Part shown: piece after piece, positions 45,251 through 54,386 of the stretch
Layout of the letters: each line of letters opens with the position of its first letter
How positions within the stretch are numbered: position 1 is the first letter of the stretch
Assembly (NCBI RefSeq): GCF_000374465.1
Contig: NZ_KB894528.1
Span: 795,127-859,126 of the forward strand
Length of the DNA stretch: 64,000 bases
Direction: 5' to 3'
Source of the DNA: Ahrensia kielensis DSM 5890
GTDB lineage: Bacteria > Pseudomonadota > Alphaproteobacteria > Rhizobiales > Rhizobiaceae
Made by a program: the position numbers and the translations under genes
Notes under the pieces: model-generated
What the model was told of the DNA's origin: nothing
Database searches by the model: none
The model's input: the letters and a program-made list of their open reading frames with translations, nothing else

Positions 45251-46051
45251 TTAGAATTGGTAGATGAAGCCAAGACCACCGGAAAATTGATCATTCGTTA
45301 CAGATATAGGGCTGTCAGCCGCATCACCGATTAATTTCGAATAACCAACATTGGCACGCAAATTCAATTGCTCGCTCGCCTGATAGCTGGCGGCGGCCTT
45401 AACATCTATATTTTTGAAACCGGCACCGGCGTTAAACACGGACAGTCCAGATTCAGCATTTTGAGCTGAACTCACACCAAACATATTGTCCATATAGTCG
45501 TCTGAAGCATAGGTCGCCCCAGTATAAAGACTTAATGTCAAACTATCGGTAACAGCCGTTTCATAGCCTGCTCCAAAGCGCGCAAGAAAACCACTATCAT
45601 CAAGACCTGTGAACTGCTTTGAGGCAGCTGCATCTACTGAGAATCCATCGACAGTATAAGCTGCAAAAGCACCAGCCACAACGCCGCCATCCACATCGCC
45701 AAGCCCGTTCAAATCAGTTGAAAGACTTTCTTTTCGACCGAAATTGTAGCCCACAACGGGTCCCAGATCGAAACCACCTTTGCGAAAGGCAGCATAACGT
45801 ACATCATCAATGCCGCGAAATGTAAGTCGCGAACGCTCACCATTACCGTCGCCAAAGGTCGGATAGGCAATAGGGAACGCGCTAACACGGTATTTATTAG
45901 AGCCTTCATACACAGGAGCAACTGAAACAAATCCCCCTGCAGCTAGGCTGACATTGGAAAACAAGTTAGATTCCTGCGCCGCAGAAGGACTGACACCAAC
46001 AAAAGAAGCTGCACATGAACCAACGATTGCAGTGACTGTCGCTTTATTCAT
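45251..46051 (-). CDS. MipA/OmpV family outer-membrane protein
   Basis: MipA-family proteins are outer-membrane beta barrels; E. coli MipA connects the murein hydrolase MltA with PBP1B. The 266-residue product has a signal sequence ending near PSAAQ (residue 25), the family features VSVAPVYEGSNKYRVSAFPIAYPTF and VGPV-like LGPVVGYNFGRK, and an aromatic C-terminus (GLGFIYQF). Function within this organism is not established. The upstream 99 bases to the HlyU-type gene are AT-rich. The Shine-Dalgarno is weak. Confidence 0.82.
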   Translation of the reverse strand: MNKATVTAIVGSCAASFVGVSPSAAQESNLFSNVSLAAGGFVSVAPVYEGSNKYRVSAFPIAYPTFGDGNGERSRLTFRGIDDVRYAAFRKGGFDLGPVVGYNFGRKESLSTDLNGLGDVDGGVVAGAFAAYTVDGFSVDAAASKQFTGLDDSGFLARFGAGYETAVTDSLTLSLYTGATYASDDYMDNMFGVSSAQNAESGLSVFNAGAGFKNIDVKAAASYQASEQLNLRANVGYSKLIGDAADSPISVTNDQFSGGLGFIYQF

Positions 46052-46150
46052 AATATTTCTGATCTCATTGGAGGTAAGTATTGATAAAGTATAAGTATCA
46101 AATCTTAAGAAACAACGACTACGCTAAAAATAATAAATAAATATTCATAA

Positions 46151-46465
46151 TCACACCGGCTGACTGTCATCCCCCTGCCAAAGACTTGGGCCGTTTTGAT
46201 CAATAATCATCTTTGCCTTGTTTACACTGGCAGCAATCGCTTCATCCTGATTTTGCACAAGATCCGCACGTATGAATTTCCGTGATGCGCTCACTCCATC
46301 AATGTTTTTAGTAATCATGCCCGCGACACGCCATTGACCACTACTATCTTTAATTGGATTGGCCCTGATTTCTACATCCTTGTAAACTTCATTTGGCTGC
46401 AGATCAGCAGGATTGGAGGTTTTATCCTCTCCACCACCAAATAAGCGTTTCAAAAATCCGGCCAT
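46151..46465 (-). CDS. HlyU family protein
   Basis: The 104-residue product matches the HlyU family: MAGFLKRLFGGGE at the start, EVYKDVEIRANPI and SRKFIRADLVQNQDEAI in the middle. In Rhizobiales these are small proteins named for HlyU similarity, but the ortholog relation to the Vibrio hemolysin regulator, which is a winged-helix ArsR type, is doubtful and the true role is unknown. GAGGTG precedes ATG 46465. It is upstream of mipA on the same strand, separated by about 100 bases. Confidence 0.82.
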   Translation of the reverse strand: MAGFLKRLFGGGEDKTSNPADLQPNEVYKDVEIRANPIKDSSGQWRVAGMITKNIDGVSASRKFIRADLVQNQDEAIAASVNKAKMIIDQNGPSLWQGDDSQPV

Positions 46466-46614
46466 AACACCTCACTCAATTTAAAATTTTAAACTAACGA
46501 TAAGATGAGGGCATTGTGGTTAAATCGCAAGTATTAGGTGACTTTAGTTCAAAATTTATCCAATTGCTTTCGCAAGTTCCAGCATTTAGTTATAGCGAAA
46601 ACAGGAAGTATTTA

Positions 46615-47634
46615 ATGAATCAAATACCAGCAGCCCAACCATCGAAGCCTAAAAAACGCGGAAAATTAAAGATGGTATTCTATTTTATACTGCTCATTGC
46701 GATTGCGCTGGCGGCACTGTTTATTTTTGGTCCGCGCGCGACATTCGATGACAATATTCGTTTCGATGCAGCTTCATTAGATGGTGATCTGGATGCTTAT
46801 CTTGCCAAATCAGAAAGCGCTAATCCTGATGTGCTTCCCCAAGCTATAAAAGAGATTGTTTGGGCATACCCGACATCCAAGGCCAAAACGCCAATTTCTC
46901 TGGTTTATATTCATGGGTTTTCAGCATCAAAAGGCGAAATTCGCCCTGTACCTGATCTTGCTGCTGCCGCGCTTAAGGCTAATTTATATTATACCCGCCT
47001 TGAAGGACATGGCGCAGGCGGCCCCGCAATGGGAACAGCTACCGCTCAAGACTGGTTGGATGATACGGCCGAAGCAATCGAAATCGGCGCACGAATTGGC
47101 GAAAAAGTGGTTGTTATCGGCACATCAACAGGTGCCACACTTGCAGCGGTTGCAGCGCTTGAACCATCTCTTAAAGACAAAGTGGCTGCATTTATCCTTA
47201 TATCGCCGAACTTCAAAGTTAAGGCTGCAGGCAGCGAGCTATTGACCTTTCCATACGCGGAAAAGTGGCTTCCTTTAATCATAGGAAAAGAGCGAAGCTT
47301 TGAGCCGGTCAATGATGACCATGAAAAATATTGGACATCGACATATCCAACCAAAGCTATTTTGCCGATGGGCGCCCTCGTCGCTTATGCCAAAACTTTG
47401 CGCTATGAAAAAATCACACAGCCTGCACTGTTTATATATTCAAACGAAGACAAAGTGATTGATCATCATCTGACCAGTCAAGTCATGGATAGATGGGGCG
47501 GTCAAACCAGCCTTCATGCGGTGACCGGTGCCGATGATCCATATAAACACGTAATTGCTGGAAATGCTTTGTCGCCCAACAAAACCCAAGAGGTGGCAGA
47601 CATTATCGTCAATTGGGTAACAACGCTGCACTAG
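46615..47634 (+). CDS. Membrane-anchored alpha/beta hydrolase
   Basis: The 339-residue product has a cytoplasmic basic stretch followed by one membrane span (about residues 20-38) and an alpha/beta hydrolase domain beginning SLVYIHGFSASKGE (oxyanion HG). The nucleophile Ser171 lies in GTSTG; a late Asp in NEDKVID and a His in YKHVIAG can complete the triad. ATG 46615 has AGGAAG upstream and is preferred to a GTG 33 codons earlier. Substrate is unknown; the span suggests that the domain acts on the periplasmic face. Confidence 0.85.
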   Translation: MNQIPAAQPSKPKKRGKLKMVFYFILLIAIALAALFIFGPRATFDDNIRFDAASLDGDLDAYLAKSESANPDVLPQAIKEIVWAYPTSKAKTPISLVYIHGFSASKGEIRPVPDLAAAALKANLYYTRLEGHGAGGPAMGTATAQDWLDDTAEAIEIGARIGEKVVVIGTSTGATLAAVAALEPSLKDKVAAFILISPNFKVKAAGSELLTFPYAEKWLPLIIGKERSFEPVNDDHEKYWTSTYPTKAILPMGALVAYAKTLRYEKITQPALFIYSNEDKVIDHHLTSQVMDRWGGQTSLHAVTGADDPYKHVIAGNALSPNKTQEVADIIVNWVTTLH

Positions 47635-47640
47635 TGGTTA

Positions 47641-47692
47641 TTTAGGGCTACCGTAGGTTTTTGATAATATACGCATGTACCAAAGCCCTAAA
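47641..47692. repeat. Inverted repeat between hydrolase and AI-2E family gene
   Basis: TTTAGGGCT (47641-47649) and AGCCCTAAA (47684-47692) are perfect 9-base arms separated by 34 bases, in the gap of 165 bases between two plus-strand genes. The long loop makes a terminator unlikely. It could be an operator pair. No further support is visible. Confidence 0.3.
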
Positions 47693-47799
47693 ATTATCCC
47701 AAAGGCTTACGCAAAATTGTCGCAAGTTAGTCTATATATTGATCAACATGCCGATTATCGCGCAACGCTAAAAATAGACGCGATGGAGAAAGAAACATA

Positions 47800-48951
47800 A
47801 TGAACGCCCCGCTTGAGCCTCAGCTCCCACACGAACGCAATGAGCGGTTTCGCAACACCGTATATGGTGTCGCGATGACTTTGATGATCGGCTGGGTTCT
47901 CAGCATAGGGCAGAGTGTTTTCATCCCGATCATCGCCAGCATTATTCTGGCCTATATTATTATCGCACTTGCCGAATTGCTAAACTATTTAGCAATTGGC
48001 GGGAGATCTGCGCCAGCTTGGGTCCGTTATCTCATATCCATATTGGTCATTGTTGCGGTCGTGTCAGCATTCGTGTTTTTGATCATATCGAACATCAACC
48101 AATTGATTGCTGTCGCACCGACATATCAGGCAAAACTCCTAACCTTCATTCAGGATATTGCCCGCACCATTGGTGAAGAATTTGAAGTCGAAACTGAGCC
48201 AACTTGGCAGACGATCCGCCGCGATGTTTTGGGCGATATCAGCTTACAAAGCCTCATCACTTCGACCATTACATCAATATCTGTACTCGCAGGATCGGTG
48301 TTCGTTGTACTGGTTTATACAGGTTTTGCGCTTGCCGAACGTGTGACCTTTACAAGGAAACTTGCCAAGTTAACCGATGACCCTATCGCCGCTGCACGTA
48401 TTGCGGACATTATCGCCATCATCAACGAGCGTATCGGCAATTATTTAGCGGCAAAAACCCTCGTCAATCTCATATTGGGTTTGATGAGCTATGTTGTGAT
48501 GGCTTTTGTCGGGTTGGATTTTGCTGCGTTTTGGGGCGTGTTAATCGCACTGCTGAACTACATCCCTTATGTGGGATCATTTTTAGGCGTTGCATTTCCA
48601 GTTGCCATCGCCATCGTCCAATTTGGCGATCCTACTTGGATTATCGGTGTCGCCGGAGCGCTCATAACTTGCCAAGTGCTTGTTGGTAGTTTTCTAGAAC
48701 CAAATTTAATGGGCCGCACACTCAATTTAAGCCCCTTTGTTATTCTGGTGGCATTGACCACATGGGGAACATTATGGGGCATCGCGGGCGCATTGCTATC
48801 AGTGCCGATCACAGCGATTCTCGTTATCATTCTTTCAGAATTTGAAGGCACAAGGCCGTTCGCTGTGTTGCTCTCGCGCGCGGGGAAAATTCCGCCTCGC
48901 CGGCAACGTGCAGGAGATACCCCCATCACCGACGATCACGAACATGTTTGA
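47800..48951 (+). CDS. AI-2E (DUF20/PerM) family transporter
   Basis: The 383-residue protein has about eight hydrophobic segments and the family features NYIPYVGSFLGVAFP (about 249-263) and the ending GTLWGIAGALLSVPITA. Members are annotated as autoinducer-2 exporters, but many export other solutes or ions (some are Na+/H+ antiporters), so no substrate is assigned. GGAG precedes ATG 47800. Its stop is only seven bases from the stop of the convergent ilvA gene, with no terminator between. Confidence 0.87.
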   Translation: MNAPLEPQLPHERNERFRNTVYGVAMTLMIGWVLSIGQSVFIPIIASIILAYIIIALAELLNYLAIGGRSAPAWVRYLISILVIVAVVSAFVFLIISNINQLIAVAPTYQAKLLTFIQDIARTIGEEFEVETEPTWQTIRRDVLGDISLQSLITSTITSISVLAGSVFVVLVYTGFALAERVTFTRKLAKLTDDPIAAARIADIIAIINERIGNYLAAKTLVNLILGLMSYVVMAFVGLDFAAFWGVLIALLNYIPYVGSFLGVAFPVAIAIVQFGDPTWIIGVAGALITCQVLVGSFLEPNLMGRTLNLSPFVILVALTTWGTLWGIAGALLSVPITAILVIILSEFEGTRPFAVLLSRAGKIPPRRQRAGDTPITDDHEHV

Positions 48952-48957
48952 CGAAGT

Positions 48958-50211
48958 TTAGATCAGCAGGCCTGCAACCAGCTGATTATCAGTAATATCC
49001 TGCCAGACAATGCCGCTATCGGTCATACGCGCCATTAGTCCTGCAAAATTACCGGCATTCTTGGTTTCGATACCAATGAGAATAGAACCGAAGTTCCGCG
49101 CAGATTTCTTCAAATATTCAAAGCGCGCAATATCATCGTCTGGGCCGAGCAGGTTTAGGAAATCACGCAGAGCGCCGGGGCGCTGCGGCAAACGCAATAC
49201 GAAATATTTCTTAACGCCGCTATGGCGCAATGCGCGTTCTTTGACTTCGGCCAAGCGCTCAAAATCAAAATTACCGCCCGATGCAATGCACAGCACATTT
49301 TTGTCTTTGATTGCATGGGGCTGAACGTCTTTAAGTGCATCAACGGACAGCGCTCCGGCTGGCTCAAGCACGATGCCTTCAACATTGAGCATTTCGATCA
49401 TTGTCAAACATAGGCGATCTTCAGGCACGAGATTGACATTATCAGGTGAAAACCGTTTCAGAATTTCAAACGGATATTCCCCCATCAGAGCAACTGATGC
49501 GCCATCCACAAAATTATCGACATGACCAACATCAACACGTTCGCCCTTTGCCAAACTGCGTTTTAGGCTCGGCGCTCCCAGCGGTTCGACGAACATAAAC
49601 TCCGGCGCAAGCTTCATATCGGAAAAGTAGCGCGCTAAGCCCGACGATAGACCGCCGCCGCCCACAGCAACATGTATCCGGTCAATCGATTGGCCATCAG
49701 CCATTTGCGACAGCACTTCATGCGCGACCGTTGCTTGGCCTTCAATAATGTCAGGGTGATCGAAAGGCGACACCATCATGGCATTATTATCTTGGGCATA
49801 TTCATTGGCAGCCGCGTAGCACTGATCAAAAATATCGCCAATCAATCGGATCTCGATTGCTGAACCGCCAAACGCGCGCGTTTTATCAATCTTTTGCTGC
49901 GGCGTTGTTACAGGCATAAAAATAACGCCCTTCTTGCCAAAATACTGACACACATAGGCAAAGCCTTGCGCATGGTTGCCAGCCGAAGCACAAACGAAAC
50001 TCGCAGGGTTGGATGTCGCCAAACATTTGCGGAAAAAGTTGAAAGCACCGCGAATCTTATAGGATCGCACAGGCGACAAATCTTCGCGCTTGAGCAAAAT
50101 ATTTGCATCATAGCGCTGGCTTAAAAATACATTCTCCTGCAGCGGCGTTTGTGCGAATAAATCACGCATCGCATCTGCGGCAGTGGCAACATTGTCTAAA
50201 AATTCACTCAT
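48958..50211 (-). CDS. ilvA: Threonine dehydratase (threonine ammonia-lyase)
   Basis: The enzyme deaminates threonine to 2-oxobutyrate, the first step to isoleucine. The 417-residue product has the PLP lysine in RSYKIRGAF (K52), the phosphate-binding VAVGGGGLSSGL, and VCASAGNHAQGFA with the substrate loop. The C-terminal ACT-like regulatory region (after about 330) contains KYFVLRLPQRPGALRDFL, so it is the biosynthetic, feedback-controlled form. It converges with the AI-2E family gene and is divergent from trkH. Confidence 0.92.
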   Translation of the reverse strand: MSEFLDNVATAADAMRDLFAQTPLQENVFLSQRYDANILLKREDLSPVRSYKIRGAFNFFRKCLATSNPASFVCASAGNHAQGFAYVCQYFGKKGVIFMPVTTPQQKIDKTRAFGGSAIEIRLIGDIFDQCYAAANEYAQDNNAMMVSPFDHPDIIEGQATVAHEVLSQMADGQSIDRIHVAVGGGGLSSGLARYFSDMKLAPEFMFVEPLGAPSLKRSLAKGERVDVGHVDNFVDGASVALMGEYPFEILKRFSPDNVNLVPEDRLCLTMIEMLNVEGIVLEPAGALSVDALKDVQPHAIKDKNVLCIASGGNFDFERLAEVKERALRHSGVKKYFVLRLPQRPGALRDFLNLLGPDDDIARFEYLKKSARNFGSILIGIETKNAGNFAGLMARMTDSGIVWQDITDNQLVAGLLI

Positions 50212-50352
50212 AACGGACTTTCGTAACGCAGATTTTGCAATTTCCTATGCATTAGCTCACCGCTCGGTGTATAGGCGCTTTCTTAACAATGCCAGTTCTG
50301 TAATAAGCTAAAAAGCACAATTGAGACGAAACTGCGGGAGCAAAGCGCTCAT

Positions 50353-51804
50353 ATGAATAGTTCGACGCTGCGAAACGCACTGCATATCAGTGCGATATTT
50401 GCCTTCTATTTAGCAACGATGATGCTGATCCCCGGCTTGGTCGATCTCTATTACAACAATGCTGACTGGAAAGTTTTTGCAGCTTCCGCTGCTGGCATTG
50501 GCGGCATATCGGCGCTTATTGCCATTGCCACACGCTCTGGCCCACCTGTGGTTTCAACACGGTTTACCTTTCTTGTCGTCAATTTGCTTTGGATCACCTT
50601 TTGCATCTGTGCAGCGGTGCCGTTTTATCTATCCACGCTAAACATCTCTCTCGCCGATGCGGTTTTTGAAGCTGTATCGGGTGCGACATCCACCGGCTCA
50701 ACGGTTCTAACGGGCCTTGATACAATGCCGCCCGGCATTTTGCTTTGGCGTTCCATTTTGCAATGGGTCGGCGGATTGGGTGTGATTGTGCTTGGTCTTT
50801 TCATCCTTCCGTTCTTGAAAATCGGCGGCTCGTCCTTTTTCAAAATCGAATCGTCAGACCGCTATGACCGTCCCTTCGCGCGGTTTTCTACCTATGCAAC
50901 ATCTGTTGTTTTAATTTACACCGCCCTCACCATACTGTGCGCCATTCTATTTGCTTATTTTGGTATGAGTGGGTTTGATGCAATCAACCACGCTATGACG
51001 ACATTATCGACAGGCGGCATGTCGACCCATGATCAATCCTTTGGAATTTTCAACGACCAGCTCCATTGGATAGCTGTTATATTTATGATCATTGGCGCGG
51101 TTCCCTTCACCATAATTCTCGTTATGGCATTGCGCGGCCGGTTTGATGCTTTTCGCGACAATCAGGTGATGTTCTTCCTCACCTACACGATGGTTTTCAT
51201 AATTATCTTGACAATTCAGCTAGAACGCACAGGTGTTATGGACGGCAGCGAAGCCTTTGCTCATGCCACGTTTAATCTGGTTTCCATCATTACGACGACA
51301 GGCTTTACTAACGAAGATTATACTTTGTGGGGACCGTTTGCGACAGGTGTATTTCTTATCGCCACCTTCATGGGCGGCTGTTCAGGGTCAACATCAGGCG
51401 GCATCAAGGCATCGCGCTGGATTGTGCTTTTCGGCGTTATCAACCGCGCTTTGGAAAAGTTCATCTATCCGAATGCGGTGCGTCCCGTGCGCAGCGGCGC
51501 AATGCCGATCCCTGAACAAGTTCAATTTGTGACGCTCATGTATTTTTGCACCTTCGGCTTGCTGGTTGGCATCGGTACGCTTCTTGTGGCTCTTACCGGC
51601 GCAGACCTTGTTACCTCGTTCTCCGCTGCCATTACCTCAATTTCAAACGTTGGGCCGGGCTTGGGTGAGATTGTAGGCCCAGCTGGCACATTCGGGCCTC
51701 TGGCCGATAGCGCCAAATGGGTTTTATCATTTGGCATGCTGCTTGGCCGACTAGAACTCTTCACGGTATTGGTTCTGCTAAGCCCGGCATTTTGGCGAGA
51801 CTAA
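50353..51804 (+). CDS. trkH: Trk-type potassium uptake protein TrkH
   Basis: TrkH is the membrane subunit of a potassium uptake system that works with the cytoplasmic TrkA. The 483-residue product has about ten to twelve hydrophobic segments with four pore loops: GATSTGSTVLTG, TLSTGGMSTHD, ITTTGFTNEDY and SISNVGPGLG, which contain the conserved selectivity glycines. No trkA gene is in the window. The M20 hydrolase gene begins one base after its stop. Confidence 0.92.
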   Translation: MNSSTLRNALHISAIFAFYLATMMLIPGLVDLYYNNADWKVFAASAAGIGGISALIAIATRSGPPVVSTRFTFLVVNLLWITFCICAAVPFYLSTLNISLADAVFEAVSGATSTGSTVLTGLDTMPPGILLWRSILQWVGGLGVIVLGLFILPFLKIGGSSFFKIESSDRYDRPFARFSTYATSVVLIYTALTILCAILFAYFGMSGFDAINHAMTTLSTGGMSTHDQSFGIFNDQLHWIAVIFMIIGAVPFTIILVMALRGRFDAFRDNQVMFFLTYTMVFIIILTIQLERTGVMDGSEAFAHATFNLVSIITTTGFTNEDYTLWGPFATGVFLIATFMGGCSGSTSGGIKASRWIVLFGVINRALEKFIYPNAVRPVRSGAMPIPEQVQFVTLMYFCTFGLLVGIGTLLVALTGADLVTSFSAAITSISNVGPGLGEIVGPAGTFGPLADSAKWVLSFGMLLGRLELFTVLVLLSPAFWRD

Positions 51805-51805
51805 T

Positions 51806-52933
51806 ATGATCGATCTTATAGACCTCAGGCACGAACTCCATCGCCATCCAGAAATATCCGGCGAGGAACGCATCACCGCGACCCGCATTGTGAAATATCT
51901 TGGCGAATGCAATCCGTCGCAGATCATCACCGACCTAGGCGGGCACGGTGTTGCCGCCATTTTTGATAGCGGACAAGCGGGCGAAACAATTTTGCTACGC
52001 TGCGAACTTGATGCGTTGCCGATCATTGAAACAGGTGAGCCGCCCTACCGCTCAACGGTAGAAGGCAAAGGCCATTTGTGTGGCCATGATGGTCATATGT
52101 CGATCATGATCGGCGTTGCGCAGCGCTTAGCTAAAAACCCCATCACACGCGGACGCATCGTGTTGCTGTTCCAACCAGCAGAAGAAACCGGCGTTGGCGC
52201 GCCTTCCGTCATTGCTGATGAAAAGTTTAAAGCCATCAAACCTGATTTTGCATACGCTTTGCACAATTTACCGGGCATGCCGCTCGGCCATATTGGCGTA
52301 AAATCTGGCCCGATGTGCTTTGCCTCAGAAGGTTTAAAAATATCGCTCTATGGGCGAACCTCTCATGCGTCACACCCCGAAGATGCTGTGTCACCGATGA
52401 AAGCATTGATTGGATTGATTGACGAATTGACCAACCTTCCCGCACAGCTTGGCATTGATCCAGAACATACACTGGTAACAATTTGCCATGCGAGTTTAGG
52501 CGAACCTGCCTTTGGCATCACACCGGGCGATGCAATACTTATGGCGGCCTTTCGCGCTGAAAATGACGCCTTGCAAGCAAAGCTGATTGAGAACGCTGCC
52601 CAGCGTGCCAAAGCCTATGCAGAGCAACATGGCTTATCGTCCTCGATCAGCTATGACGAAAAATTTGCCGCTTGCGACAACAATGAAGCGGCAACAGCCA
52701 ACATTAAGAATGCAGCGGAAAACTTGCAATTGCCGATGGTGAGCATCGACAAGCCATTCCGCTGGTCAGAAGATTTTGGCGCATTCAGCGCAGCAGGAAA
52801 TACAGCTTTATTCGTGCTTGGTAGCGGCGAAGACTGCCCGCAGCTTCACGCCTCAAATTATGATTTCCCCGACAGCATTATGAAAACTGGTATTGATATG
52901 TTTGAAGAAATTGCACGAAAGCATTGCGGATGA
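51806..52933 (+). CDS. M20 family metal-dependent amidohydrolase
   Basis: M20D enzymes cleave N-acyl amino acids and related amides. The 375-residue protein has HRHPEISGEE at the N-terminus, the metal motif LCGHDGHM (about 91-98), the catalytic Glu-Glu in FQPAEETGVGAPSVI, HNLPGMPLG with a metal His and the dimerisation domain starting with a HASHPE loop. Specific substrate (N-acetyl, hippurate or others) cannot be told. Its last four bases overlap the start of the methyltransferase gene, and it follows trkH by one base. Confidence 0.9.
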   Translation: MIDLIDLRHELHRHPEISGEERITATRIVKYLGECNPSQIITDLGGHGVAAIFDSGQAGETILLRCELDALPIIETGEPPYRSTVEGKGHLCGHDGHMSIMIGVAQRLAKNPITRGRIVLLFQPAEETGVGAPSVIADEKFKAIKPDFAYALHNLPGMPLGHIGVKSGPMCFASEGLKISLYGRTSHASHPEDAVSPMKALIGLIDELTNLPAQLGIDPEHTLVTICHASLGEPAFGITPGDAILMAAFRAENDALQAKLIENAAQRAKAYAEQHGLSSSISYDEKFAACDNNEAATANIKNAAENLQLPMVSIDKPFRWSEDFGAFSAAGNTALFVLGSGEDCPQLHASNYDFPDSIMKTGIDMFEEIARKHCG

Positions 52934-54117
52934 GTGACATCTGGCGCAACGCGCAACAAGCAGCTTTCGTAAAGCAGTTGGAAAATGCTCTGCAGGATTC
53001 CAGCTTCAAACGCGTGACATTTTCTGCAAAAGCCAAAAGCGCCGATAAATTCAAAGCCAGCTTTGATTTGGTGGTGGGCGGCTCCAAAAAAATCATCAAA
53101 CATGAAGCCAGCCATTTAAGCGATGCTGAAACGCTGAACTATGATCCGCAAGCGATTATCGCGCTGATAAAAGCCGAGCCTTATGCAGGCTTTCGCGCGG
53201 CGACGCTTTTCACGCAAGGTAAGGATTTCCACTATACGGAAAACCGTAAAGGCGAGCCAAGCTTTTACCCTGCCAAAGCAACGATGCGCGATGTGGTGCA
53301 GACGCATAACAAGCCTAAAAATTACGTCCTTTCAGAAAACCGACCTTATTTGCGCGGCCTTGGCGTTGCCGACCAGCGCGGTCATATCATCAAGAAATAT
53401 CATCCAAAATTTCGCCAGATCGCGAATTTTGTCGAGATTATTGACCGTGACATTGGCACCTTTGTTGAAACGGCAGATCATCCGATTTCAATTCTCGATC
53501 TTGGGTGCGGCAAAGGCTATTTGACCTTTGCGACCTATGATTATGTGGCCGAACGCGCGCGCCATACGCCCATCGGTCAAGGCATCGACATCAAGGAAAA
53601 TGTAATTGATCTATGCAACGAGATTGCTGGCGATGTAGGCTTTGACGGGCTAAAATTCATCAATGCGCGCATTGACAAAAACCAACCGAAAAACGTCGAT
53701 ATTCTGATCGCGCTCCATGCCTGCGATACCGCCACCGATGATGCGCTGGCGCTGGGCATACGTGCGGATATGCAATATTTCTTCTGTGCGCCGTGCTGTC
53801 AGGCCGAAATTTCGCGCCAGATTGGCAATGCAGGCACGACATTTGATATGGTCAACCAATACCCGCTGATGCGCCGCAGGCAAGCCGATCTAATAACAGA
53901 CACCGCACGCGCGCTGATGTTAACCGCCCTTGGTTATGAGGTAAAATTCCTCGAATTCACCCCGCTTGAACACACGGCAAAGAACGTCATGCTGGCAGGC
54001 AAAAAATCAGATAAAGTTGACCGCGCAAAAGCGTGGGCGGATTATCTTGAACTGAAAAAATCCAGCGGTTTTGAAAAACATGCACTTGAAGAAAATTTGA
54101 GAGATTTGCTTGGGTGA
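52930..54117 (+). CDS. SAM-dependent methyltransferase (METTL25/PF13679-like)
   Basis: The 395-residue product has a class I SAM motif LDLGCGKGYLTFATYDYV (about 187-205) in the second half, a motif LIALHACDTATDDALALG, and the Cys pair FFCAPCCQAEIS. This set is typical of METTL25-like or DUF2431-type methyltransferases; the target (RNA or protein) is unknown. The N-terminal 180 residues are alpha/beta with no named domain. The start ATG overlaps the stop of the M20 gene (ATGA); a TTG two codons earlier is also possible. It ends the trkH-M20-methyltransferase run. Confidence 0.85.
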   Translation: MSDIWRNAQQAAFVKQLENALQDSSFKRVTFSAKAKSADKFKASFDLVVGGSKKIIKHEASHLSDAETLNYDPQAIIALIKAEPYAGFRAATLFTQGKDFHYTENRKGEPSFYPAKATMRDVVQTHNKPKNYVLSENRPYLRGLGVADQRGHIIKKYHPKFRQIANFVEIIDRDIGTFVETADHPISILDLGCGKGYLTFATYDYVAERARHTPIGQGIDIKENVIDLCNEIAGDVGFDGLKFINARIDKNQPKNVDILIALHACDTATDDALALGIRADMQYFFCAPCCQAEISRQIGNAGTTFDMVNQYPLMRRRQADLITDTARALMLTALGYEVKFLEFTPLEHTAKNVMLAGKKSDKVDRAKAWADYLELKKSSGFEKHALEENLRDLLG

Positions 54118-54386
54118 TGATTGTTTAGGTATGTGACGCTTTCATTGTGCGTATCGCCCCATCTCCTCTCGATTTTTTCTGGCCAAACACTCGCCCCCAT
54201 GATGTTTTAGTTTAGCCACCAATATCTGCGACACTCAAATGATTGATATTATTAGCCTGCAAAACTTGTTGCAAAAAGGATGGTTTTTGCGACTCTCAAT
54301 GGCGGCAATGCGGACAAAACTGCGGTTGTTCCAACTCTTCTCAAAGTCTGCCTTGCTTCACAGAGCAGATGTGCGCAAGCAGGCTT
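54118..54386. other. Gap of 269 bases between methyltransferase and DUF2971 gene
   Basis: I see no supported gene here. Short open frames exist on the plus strand; one at 54243 is Cys-rich but starts at a TTG without a Shine-Dalgarno and overlaps the DUF2971 gene. No terminator hairpin with a U-run or tRNA-like boundary repeat was found. The segment may be the left flank of an insertion that brought in the DUF2971 gene. Confidence 0.35.
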
